Shown here: positions 16,356-24,442 of the stretch, piece by piece
Numbering within the stretch: the first letter of the stretch is position 1
How the letters are laid out: each line of letters starts with the position of its first letter
NCBI GenBank assembly: GCA_046482855.1
Contig: JAWOEH010000084.1
Coordinates: 1 to 27,899, forward strand
Direction of reading: 5' to 3'
DNA: 27,899 nucleotides
DNA from: CAYVSF01 sp046482855
GTDB lineage: Bacteria; Bacteroidota; Bacteroidia; Bacteroidales; UBA12077
Notes under the pieces: model-generated
Told to the model about the DNA's origin: nothing
The model's input: the letters and a program-made list of their open reading frames with translations, nothing else
The model's database searches: none
Position numbers and translations under genes: made by a program

Positions 16356-17368
16356 GCGAAGAGCAAAAAGGAAATGTACTCATTTATCAATCCGAAGACG
16401 GCAACACCAAAATTGATGTTCGCCTTGAGAATGAGAACGTATGGCTTTCGCAACAGCAAATGGCTGAGCTTTATCAATCCTCGAGAACCAATGTGGTAGA
16501 ACACATAAAACACATTTACGAAGAAGGTGAGCTGGACAAAGATGCAACCTGTCGGAATTTCCGACAGGTTCGATTAGAAGGTAAACGGGAGGTACAACGA
16601 GACATTCCTTTTTACAACCTCGATCTGATTATTTCGCTGGGCTACAGAATAAAATCGCACATTGCTACCAGGTTTCGCATCTGGGCAACAGAACGCTTAA
16701 AGGAATACATCATTAAAGGTTTTACCATGGACGATGAACGCCTGATGCAGTCGGGCGGAGGCGGCTATTGGTACGAATTGCTTAATCGTATTCGCAACAT
16801 TCGTTCATCCGAAAAAGTCATGTACCGCCAGGTGCTCGATTTGTATGCCACCAGTGTGGACTACGACCCGCACACGCCCGAATCACTCACATTTTTTAAA
16901 ATTGTACAAAATAAATTGCACTATGCAGCACACGGCAATACAGCTGCCGAAGTAATTTACCGCCGTGCCGACAGTGAAAAACCCTTTATGGGATTAACCG
17001 TTTTTGCAGGCCAACAACCAACGGCAAAAGAGACCTCCGTAGCCAAAAACTACCTGAACGAAGAGGAGCTTAAGATTTTGAACAACCTGGTTTCGGGGTA
17101 TTTCGATTTTGCCGAAATACAGGCCATGCGACGCAAACCCATGTATATGGCCGACTATATGAAGCAGCTCGACAATATACTCTCGGCAAGTGGCGAGGAG
17201 CTGCTTACCAACGCAGGAACTATAAGCCACCAACAAGCCCTGGGGAAAGCCCAAACCGAATACAAAAAATACCAGGCCAAAACGCTTTCGCCGGTAGAAA
17301 AAGCCTACCTCGAAAACCTAAAAGCCCTGCAAAAGAGAGTGGACAAAAAGGAGGGGAAAAATGAATAA
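16352..17368 (+). CDS. RhuM-family protein embedded in the type I R-M operon
   Basis: The 338-residue protein begins MSEEQKGNVLIYQSEDGNTK and continues with WLSQQQMAELYQSSRTNVVE, a helix-turn-helix-like segment, and HIKHIYEEGELDKDATCRNF. FYNLDLIISLGYRIKSHIAT and WATERLKEYIIKGF follow. These blocks define the RhuM family, named from a Salmonella pathogenicity-island gene; its biochemical role is not established. The C-terminal half (from ~150) resembles the helical part of Fic/Doc-related proteins but lacks an obvious HPFxxGNGR motif. Here it sits between hsdM and hsdS with 4-bp and 8-bp overlaps, so it is co-translated with the restriction subunits. A regulatory or accessory anti-phage role is inferred from position only. 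Confidence 0.88.
   Translation: MSEEQKGNVLIYQSEDGNTKIDVRLENENVWLSQQQMAELYQSSRTNVVEHIKHIYEEGELDKDATCRNFRQVRLEGKREVQRDIPFYNLDLIISLGYRIKSHIATRFRIWATERLKEYIIKGFTMDDERLMQSGGGGYWYELLNRIRNIRSSEKVMYRQVLDLYATSVDYDPHTPESLTFFKIVQNKLHYAAHGNTAAEVIYRRADSEKPFMGLTVFAGQQPTAKETSVAKNYLNEEELKILNNLVSGYFDFAEIQAMRRKPMYMADYMKQLDNILSASGEELLTNAGTISHQQALGKAQTEYKKYQAKTLSPVEKAYLENLKALQKRVDKKEGKNE
16546..16570. repeat. Perfect 12+12-bp palindrome inside the RhuM coding sequence
   Basis: AACCTGTCGGAA (16546-16557) and its exact complement TTCCGACAGGTT (16559-16570) flank a single T. It encodes residues 66-73, TCRNFRQV, within the RhuM N-terminal domain. It may be a DNA-binding site, a small palindromic element fixed in frame, or a coincidence of conserved codons. 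Confidence 0.8.
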
Positions 17369-18542
17369 GATAGAAAAAATGATACAGGAACTTTGCCCAA
17401 ATGGAGTGGAGTGGAAGACGCTTGGGGAAGTGGCTGAAATTATTAATGGTAAAGGACATGAGAAAGATATTTCAGAAGAAAGTAAATATATTGTCGTTAA
17501 TTCTAAATTTATATCCACGGAAGGTTTAGTTATTAAATATTCGGAAAGACAAATTTGTCCACTTTTTATTGATGATGTATTAATAGTGATGAGTGATTTG
17601 CCTGGCGGTAAAGCATTAGCTAAAACATTCTATGTTGAAAATAATCAGAAATATACCTTAAATCAGCGTATTGGTTGTTTAAGAGTAAAAGATGGGAACG
17701 TATTGTTTCCAAAATTTTTAAATTACTTTTTAAATCGCACCCCACAATTACTTAAGTTCGATGATGGAGCGAGCCAGACAAATTTGAGAAAAAAACAGAT
17801 ACAGGATGTCCAAATCCCCCTCCCACCTCTCTCCGTTCAACAAGAAATTGTGCGTATGCTCGATACCTTTACCGAGCTTACAGCAGAGCTTACAGCAGAG
17901 CTTACAGCAGAGCTTACAGCCCGTAAAAAACAGTATAGCTACTACCGGGATGCGCTTTTGAACTTTGAAGAGGATGAAGCCTGCGGGTCGGGCAGACAGG
18001 TGGAGTGGAAAACGCTGGGAGAAGTTTTTGATATGAAAGCGGGTAAGCATATTAAAGCGAGTCAAATTTATTCCGAAAAAGGTTCTCAAAATATTTACCC
18101 TTGTTATGGAGGAAATGGAATCAGGGGATTTGTAGAAAAATCAAGTCATGATGGCGCCCATGTAATGATAGGAAGACAAGGTGCACTATGTGGAAATGTT
18201 CAGCGTTATAATGGTCGTTTTTATGCAACCGAACACGCAGTCGTTGTTACTCCCAAAGATAATGTAAATATTGGTTATGCCTTTTATATGCTTACCTATA
18301 TGAATCTAAATCAATATAAATCAAAATCGGCACAACCTGGTTTGGCAGTTGGGAAACTACAAAGTTTAAAAATCCCTATCCCATCTTTAGCCGAACAAGA
18401 ACGCATCGTCTCCATCCTGGATAAATTTGATACCCTCACCACCTCCATAAGCGAAGGATTGCCAAAGGAGATAGAATTAAGGAAAAAACAATATGAGTAT
18501 TATAGAGATTTGTTACTAACCTTCCCTAAAGCAGCTAATTAA
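17361..18542 (+). CDS. hsdS: Type I restriction-modification specificity subunit HsdS
   Basis: The 393-residue subunit sets the bipartite DNA target of the complex. It is built as two halves. Target recognition domain 1 begins with EWKTLGEV near residue 16 and ends in IPLPPLSVQQEIVRMLDTF. A central spacer follows at 172-187, and target recognition domain 2 begins with EWKTLGEV near 214 and ends in IPIPSLAEQERIVSILDKF. Each half closes with a helical RKKQY-x-YYRD segment. The spacer consists of four Glu-Leu-Thr-Ala units, as in type IC (EcoR124-like) HsdS proteins. The ATG overlaps the end of rhuM by 8 bp, and the stop shares one base with the hsdR start. The protein looks intact. Confidence 0.95.
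   Translation: MNKIEKMIQELCPNGVEWKTLGEVAEIINGKGHEKDISEESKYIVVNSKFISTEGLVIKYSERQICPLFIDDVLIVMSDLPGGKALAKTFYVENNQKYTLNQRIGCLRVKDGNVLFPKFLNYFLNRTPQLLKFDDGASQTNLRKKQIQDVQIPLPPLSVQQEIVRMLDTFTELTAELTAELTAELTARKKQYSYYRDALLNFEEDEACGSGRQVEWKTLGEVFDMKAGKHIKASQIYSEKGSQNIYPCYGGNGIRGFVEKSSHDGAHVMIGRQGALCGNVQRYNGRFYATEHAVVVTPKDNVNIGYAFYMLTYMNLNQYKSKSAQPGLAVGKLQSLKIPIPSLAEQERIVSILDKFDTLTTSISEGLPKEIELRKKQYEYYRDLLLTFPKAAN
17874..17921 (+). repeat. Four tandem 12-bp repeats in the hsdS spacer (TAEL-type)
   Basis: The unit GAGCTTACAGCA occurs at 17874, 17886, 17898 and 17910; the first three copies are identical and the fourth differs only in its last base. Each copy adds ELTA to the helical spacer between the two target recognition domains. 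In the EcoR124 family, two versus three copies of a homologous repeat change the spacing of the recognised half-sites. Confidence 0.95.
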
Positions 18543-21500
18543 TGAAAATCTACAAACCCATCGCCGAATCAAACAATTTTATTGTTTTAGATAAATACAT
18601 CAAATACGCAGAGGTAAACGAAGCACCTTCGGGCTACCAGTCGGAGGCCGGTTTGGAAAAGGAATTTATACAAGACCTGCAAAATCAGGGGTACGAGCAT
18701 CTGCCGGAGCTTACCAACCACCAGGCTATGCTTGCCAATGTAAGAAAGCAACTGCAAACGCTCAACAATGTTACCTTTTCCGATGGCGAATGGAAGCGTT
18801 TTGTGGAGGAGTATTTAGATAGCCCCGGCGATACCCTTGTTGATAAAACCCGAAAAATACACGACAACTACATCTACGACTTCACCTTCGATGATGGGCA
18901 CCTTCAAAACATCTACCTGGTAGATAAAAAGAATGTGGCACGTAACAAGGTGCAGGTCACCTCCCAATTTGAGCAAACCGGCACATACGCCAATCGTTAC
19001 GATGTTACCATATTGGTCAATGGCTTACCTCTGGTACAAGTAGAACTTAAAAAAAGAGGCGTAGCCATTCGCGAAGCTTTTAACCAGGTGCACCGTTATA
19101 GCAAAGAGAGCTTTAACAGCACCAACTCGCTCTTTAAGTACCTGCAAATATTTGTCATCTCCAATGGTACCGACAGTCGTTACTTTGCCAATACGGTAAA
19201 GCGCAGTAAAAACAGTTTCGACTTTACCATGAACTGGGCAAAGTCAGACAATACACTCATTAAAGACCTAAAAGACTTTACGGCTACATTTTTTCAGAAA
19301 AGCACGCTATTAAATGTACTGCTCACCTACTCGGTTTTTGATGTGAGCAATACGCTGCTTATCATGCGTCCTTATCAAATAGCCGCTACCGAGCGCATTT
19401 TATGGAAGATAAACAGTGCTTTTCAGGCAAAAAAATGGTCGGACACCGAAAGTGGTGGTTACATATGGCACACCACCGGCTCGGGCAAAACACTTACCAG
19501 TTTTAAGGCGGCACGCTTAGCTACGAAGCTTGATTTTATCGACAAGGTGTTTTTTGTGGTGGACCGGAAAGATCTCGATTTTCAAACCATGAAAGAGTAT
19601 CAGCGCTTTTCGCCCGATAGTGTCAATGGTTCTGATAGTACAGCAGGTTTAAAGCGTAACATTGATAAGGACGATAACAAAATCATTGTTACCACCATCC
19701 AAAAGCTCAACAACCTGATGAAAGGCGAAAGCCAGTTGGATGTGTATCAAAAACAAGTGGTATTTATCTTCGACGAAGCACACCGTTCGCAGTTTGGCGA
19801 AGCGCAGAAGAACCTGAAAAAGAAGTTTAAGAAATACTATCAGTTTGGCTTTACCGGCACACCCATCTTTCCCGATAATGCTTTGGGTTCCGAAACTACA
19901 GCCAGCGTATTTGGTCGTGAACTACATTCGTACGTAATAACAGATGCCATTCGTGACGAAAAGGTGTTGAAATTTAAGGTCGATTACAACGATGTGCGAC
20001 CTAAGTTCAAGGACATTGAACAGGAGCAGGACGAAAAGAAGCTGAGTGCTGCCGAAAACAAAAAAGCCTTTCTTCACCCTAAGCGCATAGAAGAGATTTC
20101 GAACTATATTTTGCAAAATTTCAGGACAAAGACACACCGATCAAAAGGAGGAACGGAGGGGTTTAATGCCATGTTTGCCGTAAGCAGTGTAGATGCTGCC
20201 AAATGTTATTACGAAACCATCAACAAACTACAAAAAGAGGGTGATAAGCCTTTGAAAATAGCTACTATCTTCTCTTACGCTGCCAATGAAGAGCAAAGTG
20301 CAGTGGGTGAAATTCTTGATGAGTCCTTTGAACCGAGCGCCCTGGACAGCAGTGCAAAAGAGTTTTTAAGCGTTGCCATCAACGACTACAACGCCATGTT
20401 TAAAATGAGTTTTGATGTGGGCAGTGAGTTTCAAAACTATTACCGCGATTTGGCAAAGCGTGTAAAAGGTACCGATAGCAGCAATGTAAAACTACCACCC
20501 GAAGAGAAAGTAGACCTGTTAATTGTAGTGGGTATGTTTTTGACTGGTTTTGATGCGCCTACGCTCAACACGTTGTTTGTAGATAAAAACCTGCGCTATC
20601 ATGGTTTAATGCAAGCCTTTTCGCGTACCAATCGTATTTACGATGCCACCAAGACCTTTGGCAACATTGTTACCTTTAGAAACCTGGAAACAGCCACCAT
20701 TGATGCCATTACCTTGTTTGGCGATAGCAGCACAAAGAATGTGGTATTAGAGAAAAGCTACAAGGAATACTTAGAAGGTTTCACCGACATTGCTACCGGG
20801 GCAGCTCGCCGTGGTTACATTGATGTGGTGAAAGAGCTGAATGAACGCTTTCCTTATCCTGATGAAATTGTTAAGGAGAAGGACAAAAAGGACTTTGCCA
20901 AGTTGTTTGGGGAGTATTTGCGTGTGGAAAACATACTGCAAAACTACGATGAGTTTACTCACCTCAAGGCTCTTCAACAAATTGATATAAATGATGAAGA
21001 GGCCGTAGAAGCATTTAAAGAAACACACTTTTTAACGGACGATGATATTGCAGCCATGCAGGAAATTGACGTACCTGCCGACCGCACTATCCAGGATTAC
21101 CGCTCCACCTATAACGATATTAGAGACTGGTTGCGTCAGCAGAAAAAAGGAAAGGAGACTGAAGAGTCAGACATTGACTGGGATGATGTTGTTTTTGAAA
21201 TTGACTTACTGAAATCGCAGGAGATAAACCTGGACTATATCCTTGAGCTGGTATTTGAACACAACAAAAAGACCAAAAACAAGGCTGATTTAGTAGAAGA
21301 AATACGCCGTGTGATTCGTGCCAGTATTGGTAATCGTGCAAAAGAGAGCTTAGTGGTGGATTTCATTAACCAAACCAATTTGGATACCCATGAGGACAAA
21401 GCGAGTATCATTGAAGCTTTCTTTACCTATGCGCAAGGCAAACAAAAAGTAGAAGCTACGGAGCTGATTGATGATGAAAACTTAAACGTGGAAGAAGCAA

Positions 21501-21679
21501 AACGATACATTGCCACATCATTGAGGCACGAGTATGCCAGCGAGAATGGTACCGAGCTCAATGCGCTTCTGCCAAAAATGAGTCCGCTAAATCCGCAATA
21601 CCTAGCTAAGAAGCAAAGCGTCTTTCAGAAAATAAGCGCCTTTGTAGAGAAGTTTAAGGGAATTGGCGGGGAAGTATAA
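18542..21679 (+). CDS. hsdR: Type I restriction endonuclease subunit HsdR
   Basis: The 1045-residue subunit is the ATP-driven translocase and nuclease that cuts unmodified DNA. The N-terminal PD-(D/E)xK nuclease has Asp154, Glu168 and Lys170 (in RYDVTILVNG and VQVELKKRG), close to the positions known for EcoR124I HsdR. The superfamily 2 motor has Walker A GSGKT (313-317), the DEAH box (411-414), FGFTGTP (~435), GMFLTGFDAPTLNTLFVDK and a QAFSRTNRIYD motif VI. The C-terminal ~250 residues are helical, for contact with HsdM/HsdS. Length and motifs fit a type IC enzyme with all catalytic residues present. The start codon shares one base with the hsdS stop, and a terminator follows. Confidence 0.96.
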   Translation: MKIYKPIAESNNFIVLDKYIKYAEVNEAPSGYQSEAGLEKEFIQDLQNQGYEHLPELTNHQAMLANVRKQLQTLNNVTFSDGEWKRFVEEYLDSPGDTLVDKTRKIHDNYIYDFTFDDGHLQNIYLVDKKNVARNKVQVTSQFEQTGTYANRYDVTILVNGLPLVQVELKKRGVAIREAFNQVHRYSKESFNSTNSLFKYLQIFVISNGTDSRYFANTVKRSKNSFDFTMNWAKSDNTLIKDLKDFTATFFQKSTLLNVLLTYSVFDVSNTLLIMRPYQIAATERILWKINSAFQAKKWSDTESGGYIWHTTGSGKTLTSFKAARLATKLDFIDKVFFVVDRKDLDFQTMKEYQRFSPDSVNGSDSTAGLKRNIDKDDNKIIVTTIQKLNNLMKGESQLDVYQKQVVFIFDEAHRSQFGEAQKNLKKKFKKYYQFGFTGTPIFPDNALGSETTASVFGRELHSYVITDAIRDEKVLKFKVDYNDVRPKFKDIEQEQDEKKLSAAENKKAFLHPKRIEEISNYILQNFRTKTHRSKGGTEGFNAMFAVSSVDAAKCYYETINKLQKEGDKPLKIATIFSYAANEEQSAVGEILDESFEPSALDSSAKEFLSVAINDYNAMFKMSFDVGSEFQNYYRDLAKRVKGTDSSNVKLPPEEKVDLLIVVGMFLTGFDAPTLNTLFVDKNLRYHGLMQAFSRTNRIYDATKTFGNIVTFRNLETATIDAITLFGDSSTKNVVLEKSYKEYLEGFTDIATGAARRGYIDVVKELNERFPYPDEIVKEKDKKDFAKLFGEYLRVENILQNYDEFTHLKALQQIDINDEEAVEAFKETHFLTDDDIAAMQEIDVPADRTIQDYRSTYNDIRDWLRQQKKGKETEESDIDWDDVVFEIDLLKSQEINLDYILELVFEHNKKTKNKADLVEEIRRVIRASIGNRAKESLVVDFINQTNLDTHEDKASIIEAFFTYAQGKQKVEATELIDDENLNVEEAKRYIATSLRHEYASENGTELNALLPKMSPLNPQYLAKKQSVFQKISAFVEKFKGIGGEV

Positions 21680-21709
21680 CGCCATGCAATAGTGGATGAC
21701 AATAATAAT

Positions 21710-21740
21710 GAGGAGGTACTTAATTTGCTCCCTCTTTTTT
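21710..21740 (+). terminator. Probable terminator of the hsd operon
   Basis: GAGGAG pairs with CTCCCTC (one bulged C) across a 12-nt loop and is followed by six T residues, about 30 bp after the hsdR stop. Confidence 0.6.
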
Positions 21741-22120
21741 CTTAATGGAGGATTTGATTAATACCTGTGAATTTCTTGTATAAATTTATCGTATGTTGCA
21801 GTCATCGTAATAACAGCAAGTTCATATAGTGCCATAAAGGGAAAACGCTACACCGAACAGGCATCTCATTTTTGAAAGGGGCGTTAGCCCTTAAATCTTC
21901 GTAGTAAGAGCAATGGTAAAAAGTAAATTAGGGACGTAGTCCTGATATCTATTTATTTTCCTCCATTATAGATATTTAGGATCATAATTCGAGTCAGATT
22001 TCTTTAAAAACCAATCTTCGGGAGACGATCAGGTACCCCCAAAAAAATAATCGATGCAGAAGAGGCGTATGGGTTATTGAAAGAAAGGAATGAAAAAAGG
22101 CGGCTTTAGTATGTAAATAA
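21741..22120. other. Non-coding stretch with REP-like palindromes
   Basis: No supported gene is seen over about 380 bp. Two short palindromes of related design occur: AAGGGGCGTTAGCCCTT (21876-21892) and AGGGACGTAGTCCT (21930-21943). Each has G-rich/C-rich arms, a GTA or GTTA loop and one unpaired G in the left arm, as in repetitive extragenic palindromes moved by RAYT transposases. ATATCTA (21945-21951) and TAGATAT (21969-21975) form another pair. The rest is AT-rich with only very short reading frames. Confidence 0.5.
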
Positions 22121-22158
22121 AAAAGAGCTACAAAAATAAATCTTGTAACTCTTTTTTT
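22121..22158 (-). terminator. Terminator downstream of tRNA-Ala
   Basis: GAG-C-TACAA (22126-22134) pairs with TTGTA-A-CTC (22144-22152 region) across an AT-rich loop. A tracts on the left and T tracts on the right let it act in either direction. It begins right after the tRNA 3' end. Confidence 0.65.
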
Positions 22159-22160
22159 TG

Positions 22161-22234
22161 TGGAGACTAGGGGAGTCGAACCCCTGACCTCTTGACTGCC
22201 AGTCAAACGCTCTAGCCAACTGAGCTAAGCCCCC
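22161..22234 (-). tRNA. tRNA-Ala (anticodon GGC)
   Basis: On the minus strand the 74-nt gene starts GGGGGCTTAGCTCAGTTGGC and ends AGTCTCCA. The acceptor stem contains the G3:U70 wobble pair that identifies alanine tRNAs. The D arm is AGCTCAGTTGGCTAGAGC. The anticodon stem TTTGA/TCAAG encloses the loop CTGGCAG with anticodon GGC, reading GCC/GCU. The T arm is AGGGGTTCGACTCCCCT. CCA is not encoded. It faces the restriction operon with its 3' end, the usual side for integrative elements, but no duplicated 3' segment was found in this window. Confidence 0.95.
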
Positions 22235-22246
22235 ATTTCCGTGGTG

Positions 22247-22276
22247 CAAATGTAATACATTTTTTTTTATTGCAAA
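22247..22276 (-). promoter_or_regulatory. Promoter of tRNA-Ala
   Basis: On the minus strand TTTG (22276-22273), an 18-bp spacer and TACATTTG (22254-22247) match the Bacteroidota -33/-7 consensus. The start of transcription would fall a few bases before the tRNA. Confidence 0.7.
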
Positions 22277-22386
22277 AAGGTTTTTGAGGATTGTCGCAAA
22301 TCAAAAGATTTTTTTTACCTTGTCCTTCGAACAAAGAGTTATTGAGCCACGTAAAAGTAATAGAAAGATGTTTTTCTGCATAAAAG

Positions 22387-22417
22387 TTTGAATTAATCCT
22401 GATAATTAATATTTTTA
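22387..22417 (+). promoter_or_regulatory. Promoter of the second tonB
   Basis: TTTG (22387-22390), a 19-bp spacer and TATTTTTA (22410-22417, one mismatch to TAnnTTTG) lie 22 bp before the ATG, a close fit to the Bacteroidota vegetative promoter. Confidence 0.55.
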
Positions 22418-22439
22418 GGCACTCAAAAAAAATCGTATT

Positions 22440-23129
22440 ATGGAAGTTAGAAAATCAGACAAAGCCAATCTTGAAAACAAACGGGGTGTTTTCATGGAGT
22501 TGGGTTACGTCATCGCGCTGGCGCTGGTTTTGGCTGCATTTGAATGGTCATCAACCGACAAAGCAGCTCAAGACTTGGGACAGCTCGATGAGGTTAACCT
22601 GGCCGAGGAGATGATTCCCATTACCCGCCAAAAGCCGCCAGAACCACCACCACCACCACCACCGGCTCAACAAACTGAATCCTTTGAGGTTGTGGATGAC
22701 GATATGGATATTGAAGATGAATTGATCCTTGACGATACTGAAGCCGATCAAAATACTCAGGTGGAAATCGCGGAATTTGATATGGGCGAAGAGGAAGAAG
22801 AAGAAGAGCCCGAAGTATTCTACGTTGTTGAGGATATGCCAACATTTCAAGGGAAAAACAAGGACGCTTTCCGTACATGGATTCAACAGAACCTTGAATA
22901 CCCGCAAGTTGCTGCAGAAAACGGCATCAGTGGCCGCGTATTTGTAAGCTTTGTGGTAGATGAAAATGGAAACATTATCAATATACAAGTAGCACGTGGC
23001 GTTGACCCTTCACTTGACAGGGAAGCCATTCGAGTAGTAAAGAACTCACCTAAATGGGAGCCTGGAAAACAACGTGGACGTCCTGTGCGTGTATCTTTTA
23101 CATTCCCCATTGTATTCCAATTGAATTAA
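22440..23129 (+). CDS. Energy transducer TonB (second paralog)
   Basis: The 229-residue protein has the same plan as the tonB at 13570: KANLENKR, a membrane segment (~17-36), FEWSSTDK, a linker, and a C-terminal TonB domain (VEDMPTFQGK...YPQVAAENGISGRVFVSFVV...QLN). By eye roughly half the aligned residues are identical, more in the C-terminal domain. The linkers differ: this copy has PPEPPPPPPP, coded partly by six CCA codons in a row (22644-22661), and an acidic run GEEEEEEEPEV near residue 125. The pair may serve different receptors or conditions. It has its own promoter and terminator. Confidence 0.93.
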   Translation: MEVRKSDKANLENKRGVFMELGYVIALALVLAAFEWSSTDKAAQDLGQLDEVNLAEEMIPITRQKPPEPPPPPPPAQQTESFEVVDDDMDIEDELILDDTEADQNTQVEIAEFDMGEEEEEEEPEVFYVVEDMPTFQGKNKDAFRTWIQQNLEYPQVAAENGISGRVFVSFVVDENGNIINIQVARGVDPSLDREAIRVVKNSPKWEPGKQRGRPVRVSFTFPIVFQLN

Positions 23130-23149
23130 AGAGTCACACAATAGTATAG

Positions 23150-23181
23150 AAACTGCTTTCTTCACAGAAAGCAGTTTTTTT
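23150..23181 (+). terminator. Rho-independent terminator of the second tonB
   Basis: AAACTGCTTTC and GAAAGCAGTTT form an 11-bp stem around TTCACA, followed by a T tract, 20 bp after the stop. Confidence 0.93.
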
Positions 23182-23217
23182 ATTTTCAGGCAGCTATGTC
23201 AACCTCTATTTTATTTG

Positions 23218-23225
23218 TAAATTTG
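23218..23225 (+). promoter_or_regulatory. Candidate -7 element for hflX
   Basis: TAAATTTG matches TAnnTTTG and lies 23 bp before the hflX ATG, downstream of the tonB terminator. No clear -33 was found. Confidence 0.4.
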
Positions 23226-23248
23226 CCATTCTAAACTGCAAGACATAC

Positions 23249-24442
23249 ATGCCGAAAAATATTGAGATTACGCCCTATACTGAAAAAGCCGTGTTGGTGG
23301 GTATCATTAACCAAGAGCAAAACGAAGAGAAAGTTGCCGAATACCTCGATGAATTGGCCTTTCTTATTCGTACAGCCGGTGCCGACCCAATCATGAAATT
23401 CACGCAGAAAATTGATACACCCAATCCGCGAACCTTTATTGGAACAGGCAAGTTAGCCGAGATTAAAGCATTTGTTGAGGAGGAAGAGATCGACATGGTG
23501 GCTTTTGACGACGATCTTTCCCCATCGCAACATCGAAATATTGAACGCACCTTAAATTGCAAAATTATCGACCGCACGAATCTCATTCTGGATATTTTTG
23601 CACAACGTGCGCAAACGGCTCATGCTAAAACACAAGTAGAACTAGCTCAATACGAATACCTCCTACCCCGCCTGGCCGGTATGTGGACCCACCTGGAACG
23701 GCAGCGTGGTGGTATTGGTATGAGAGGCCCGGGTGAACGGGAGATTGAAACCGACCGTCGTATCATTCGTGACAAAATTACCCGCCTGAAGCAACAGCTG
23801 CAGAAAATTGACCGCCAGATGGCCACGCAACGGAAAAACCGTGGAAAGATGGTTCGCGTAGCCCTTGTTGGCTATACAAATGTAGGCAAATCTACCATTA
23901 TGAATATGCTCAGCAAATCGGAAGTGTTTGCCGAAGATAAACTCTTTGCTACGCTCGACACCACTGTGCGAAAAGTTGTAGTGGACAACCTGCCCTTTTT
24001 ACTATCGGACACAGTAGGCTTTATTCGGAAACTACCCCACAACCTGGTAGAATCCTTTAAATCGACGCTCGACGAAGTTCGAGAAGCCGATATTCTATTA
24101 CACGTGGTAGACATTTCCCACCCAAACTTTGAAGAACAAATAGAAGTTGTGCAACAGACACTAAACGAGCTGGACGTTGCCGACACGCCTACCTACCTGA
24201 TCTTCAACAAAATTGATGCATTCACCTATACCCAAAAGGAGGAGGATGATTTAACGCCATCGACGAAAGAAAACTATAGCCTCGATGACCTGAAACGTAT
24301 GTGGATGGCTAAAAGTGATAACCCCTGTTTGTTTATCTCGGCAAAGCACAAAGAAAATGTTGATCCCTTCAGGGAAATGCTGTATGCAAAAGTCAAAGAA
24401 GTTCACATACAGCGATACCCCTATAACGATTTCCTATATTAA
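23249..24442 (+). CDS. hflX: GTPase HflX
   Basis: The 397-residue protein binds ribosomes and splits stalled or heat-damaged 70S particles. The N-terminal HflX domain includes DPIMKFTQKIDTPNPRTFIG and TGKLAEIKAFVEE. The family signature RGGIGMRGPGEREIETDRR comes near residues 154-172, then a helical linker. The GTPase domain has G1 GYTNVGKST (208-216), G2/G3 around LFATLDTT and LLSDTVGFI, G4 FNKID (~315) and G5 ISAKH (~370). The ATG is close behind a TAAATTTG element. The 3' end overlaps the convergent asd gene by 9 bp. Confidence 0.96.
   Translation: MPKNIEITPYTEKAVLVGIINQEQNEEKVAEYLDELAFLIRTAGADPIMKFTQKIDTPNPRTFIGTGKLAEIKAFVEEEEIDMVAFDDDLSPSQHRNIERTLNCKIIDRTNLILDIFAQRAQTAHAKTQVELAQYEYLLPRLAGMWTHLERQRGGIGMRGPGEREIETDRRIIRDKITRLKQQLQKIDRQMATQRKNRGKMVRVALVGYTNVGKSTIMNMLSKSEVFAEDKLFATLDTTVRKVVVDNLPFLLSDTVGFIRKLPHNLVESFKSTLDEVREADILLHVVDISHPNFEEQIEVVQQTLNELDVADTPTYLIFNKIDAFTYTQKEEDDLTPSTKENYSLDDLKRMWMAKSDNPCLFISAKHKENVDPFREMLYAKVKEVHIQRYPYNDFLY

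Noticed and set aside
17874..17921. Tandem repeats as a CRISPR array
   Set aside because: The 12-bp units are contiguous, have no spacers, and lie in frame within hsdS.
21758..21835. 25-codon minus-strand frame (MALYELAVIT...) after hsdR
   Set aside because: Too short, no homology recognised, and no promoter or partner; a remnant of an older gene is possible but not supported.
21994..22206. 70-codon minus-strand frame starting inside the tRNA region
   Set aside because: Its N-terminal codons are the tRNA-Ala sequence itself, a common false gene call.
22161..22234. tRNA-Ala as an integration site with a direct repeat of its 3' end
   Set aside because: No copy of the tRNA 3' segment was found near the other end of the R-M block, and no integrase gene is present. 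A weak likeness near 22020 (GGGAGACGATCAGG) is too short.
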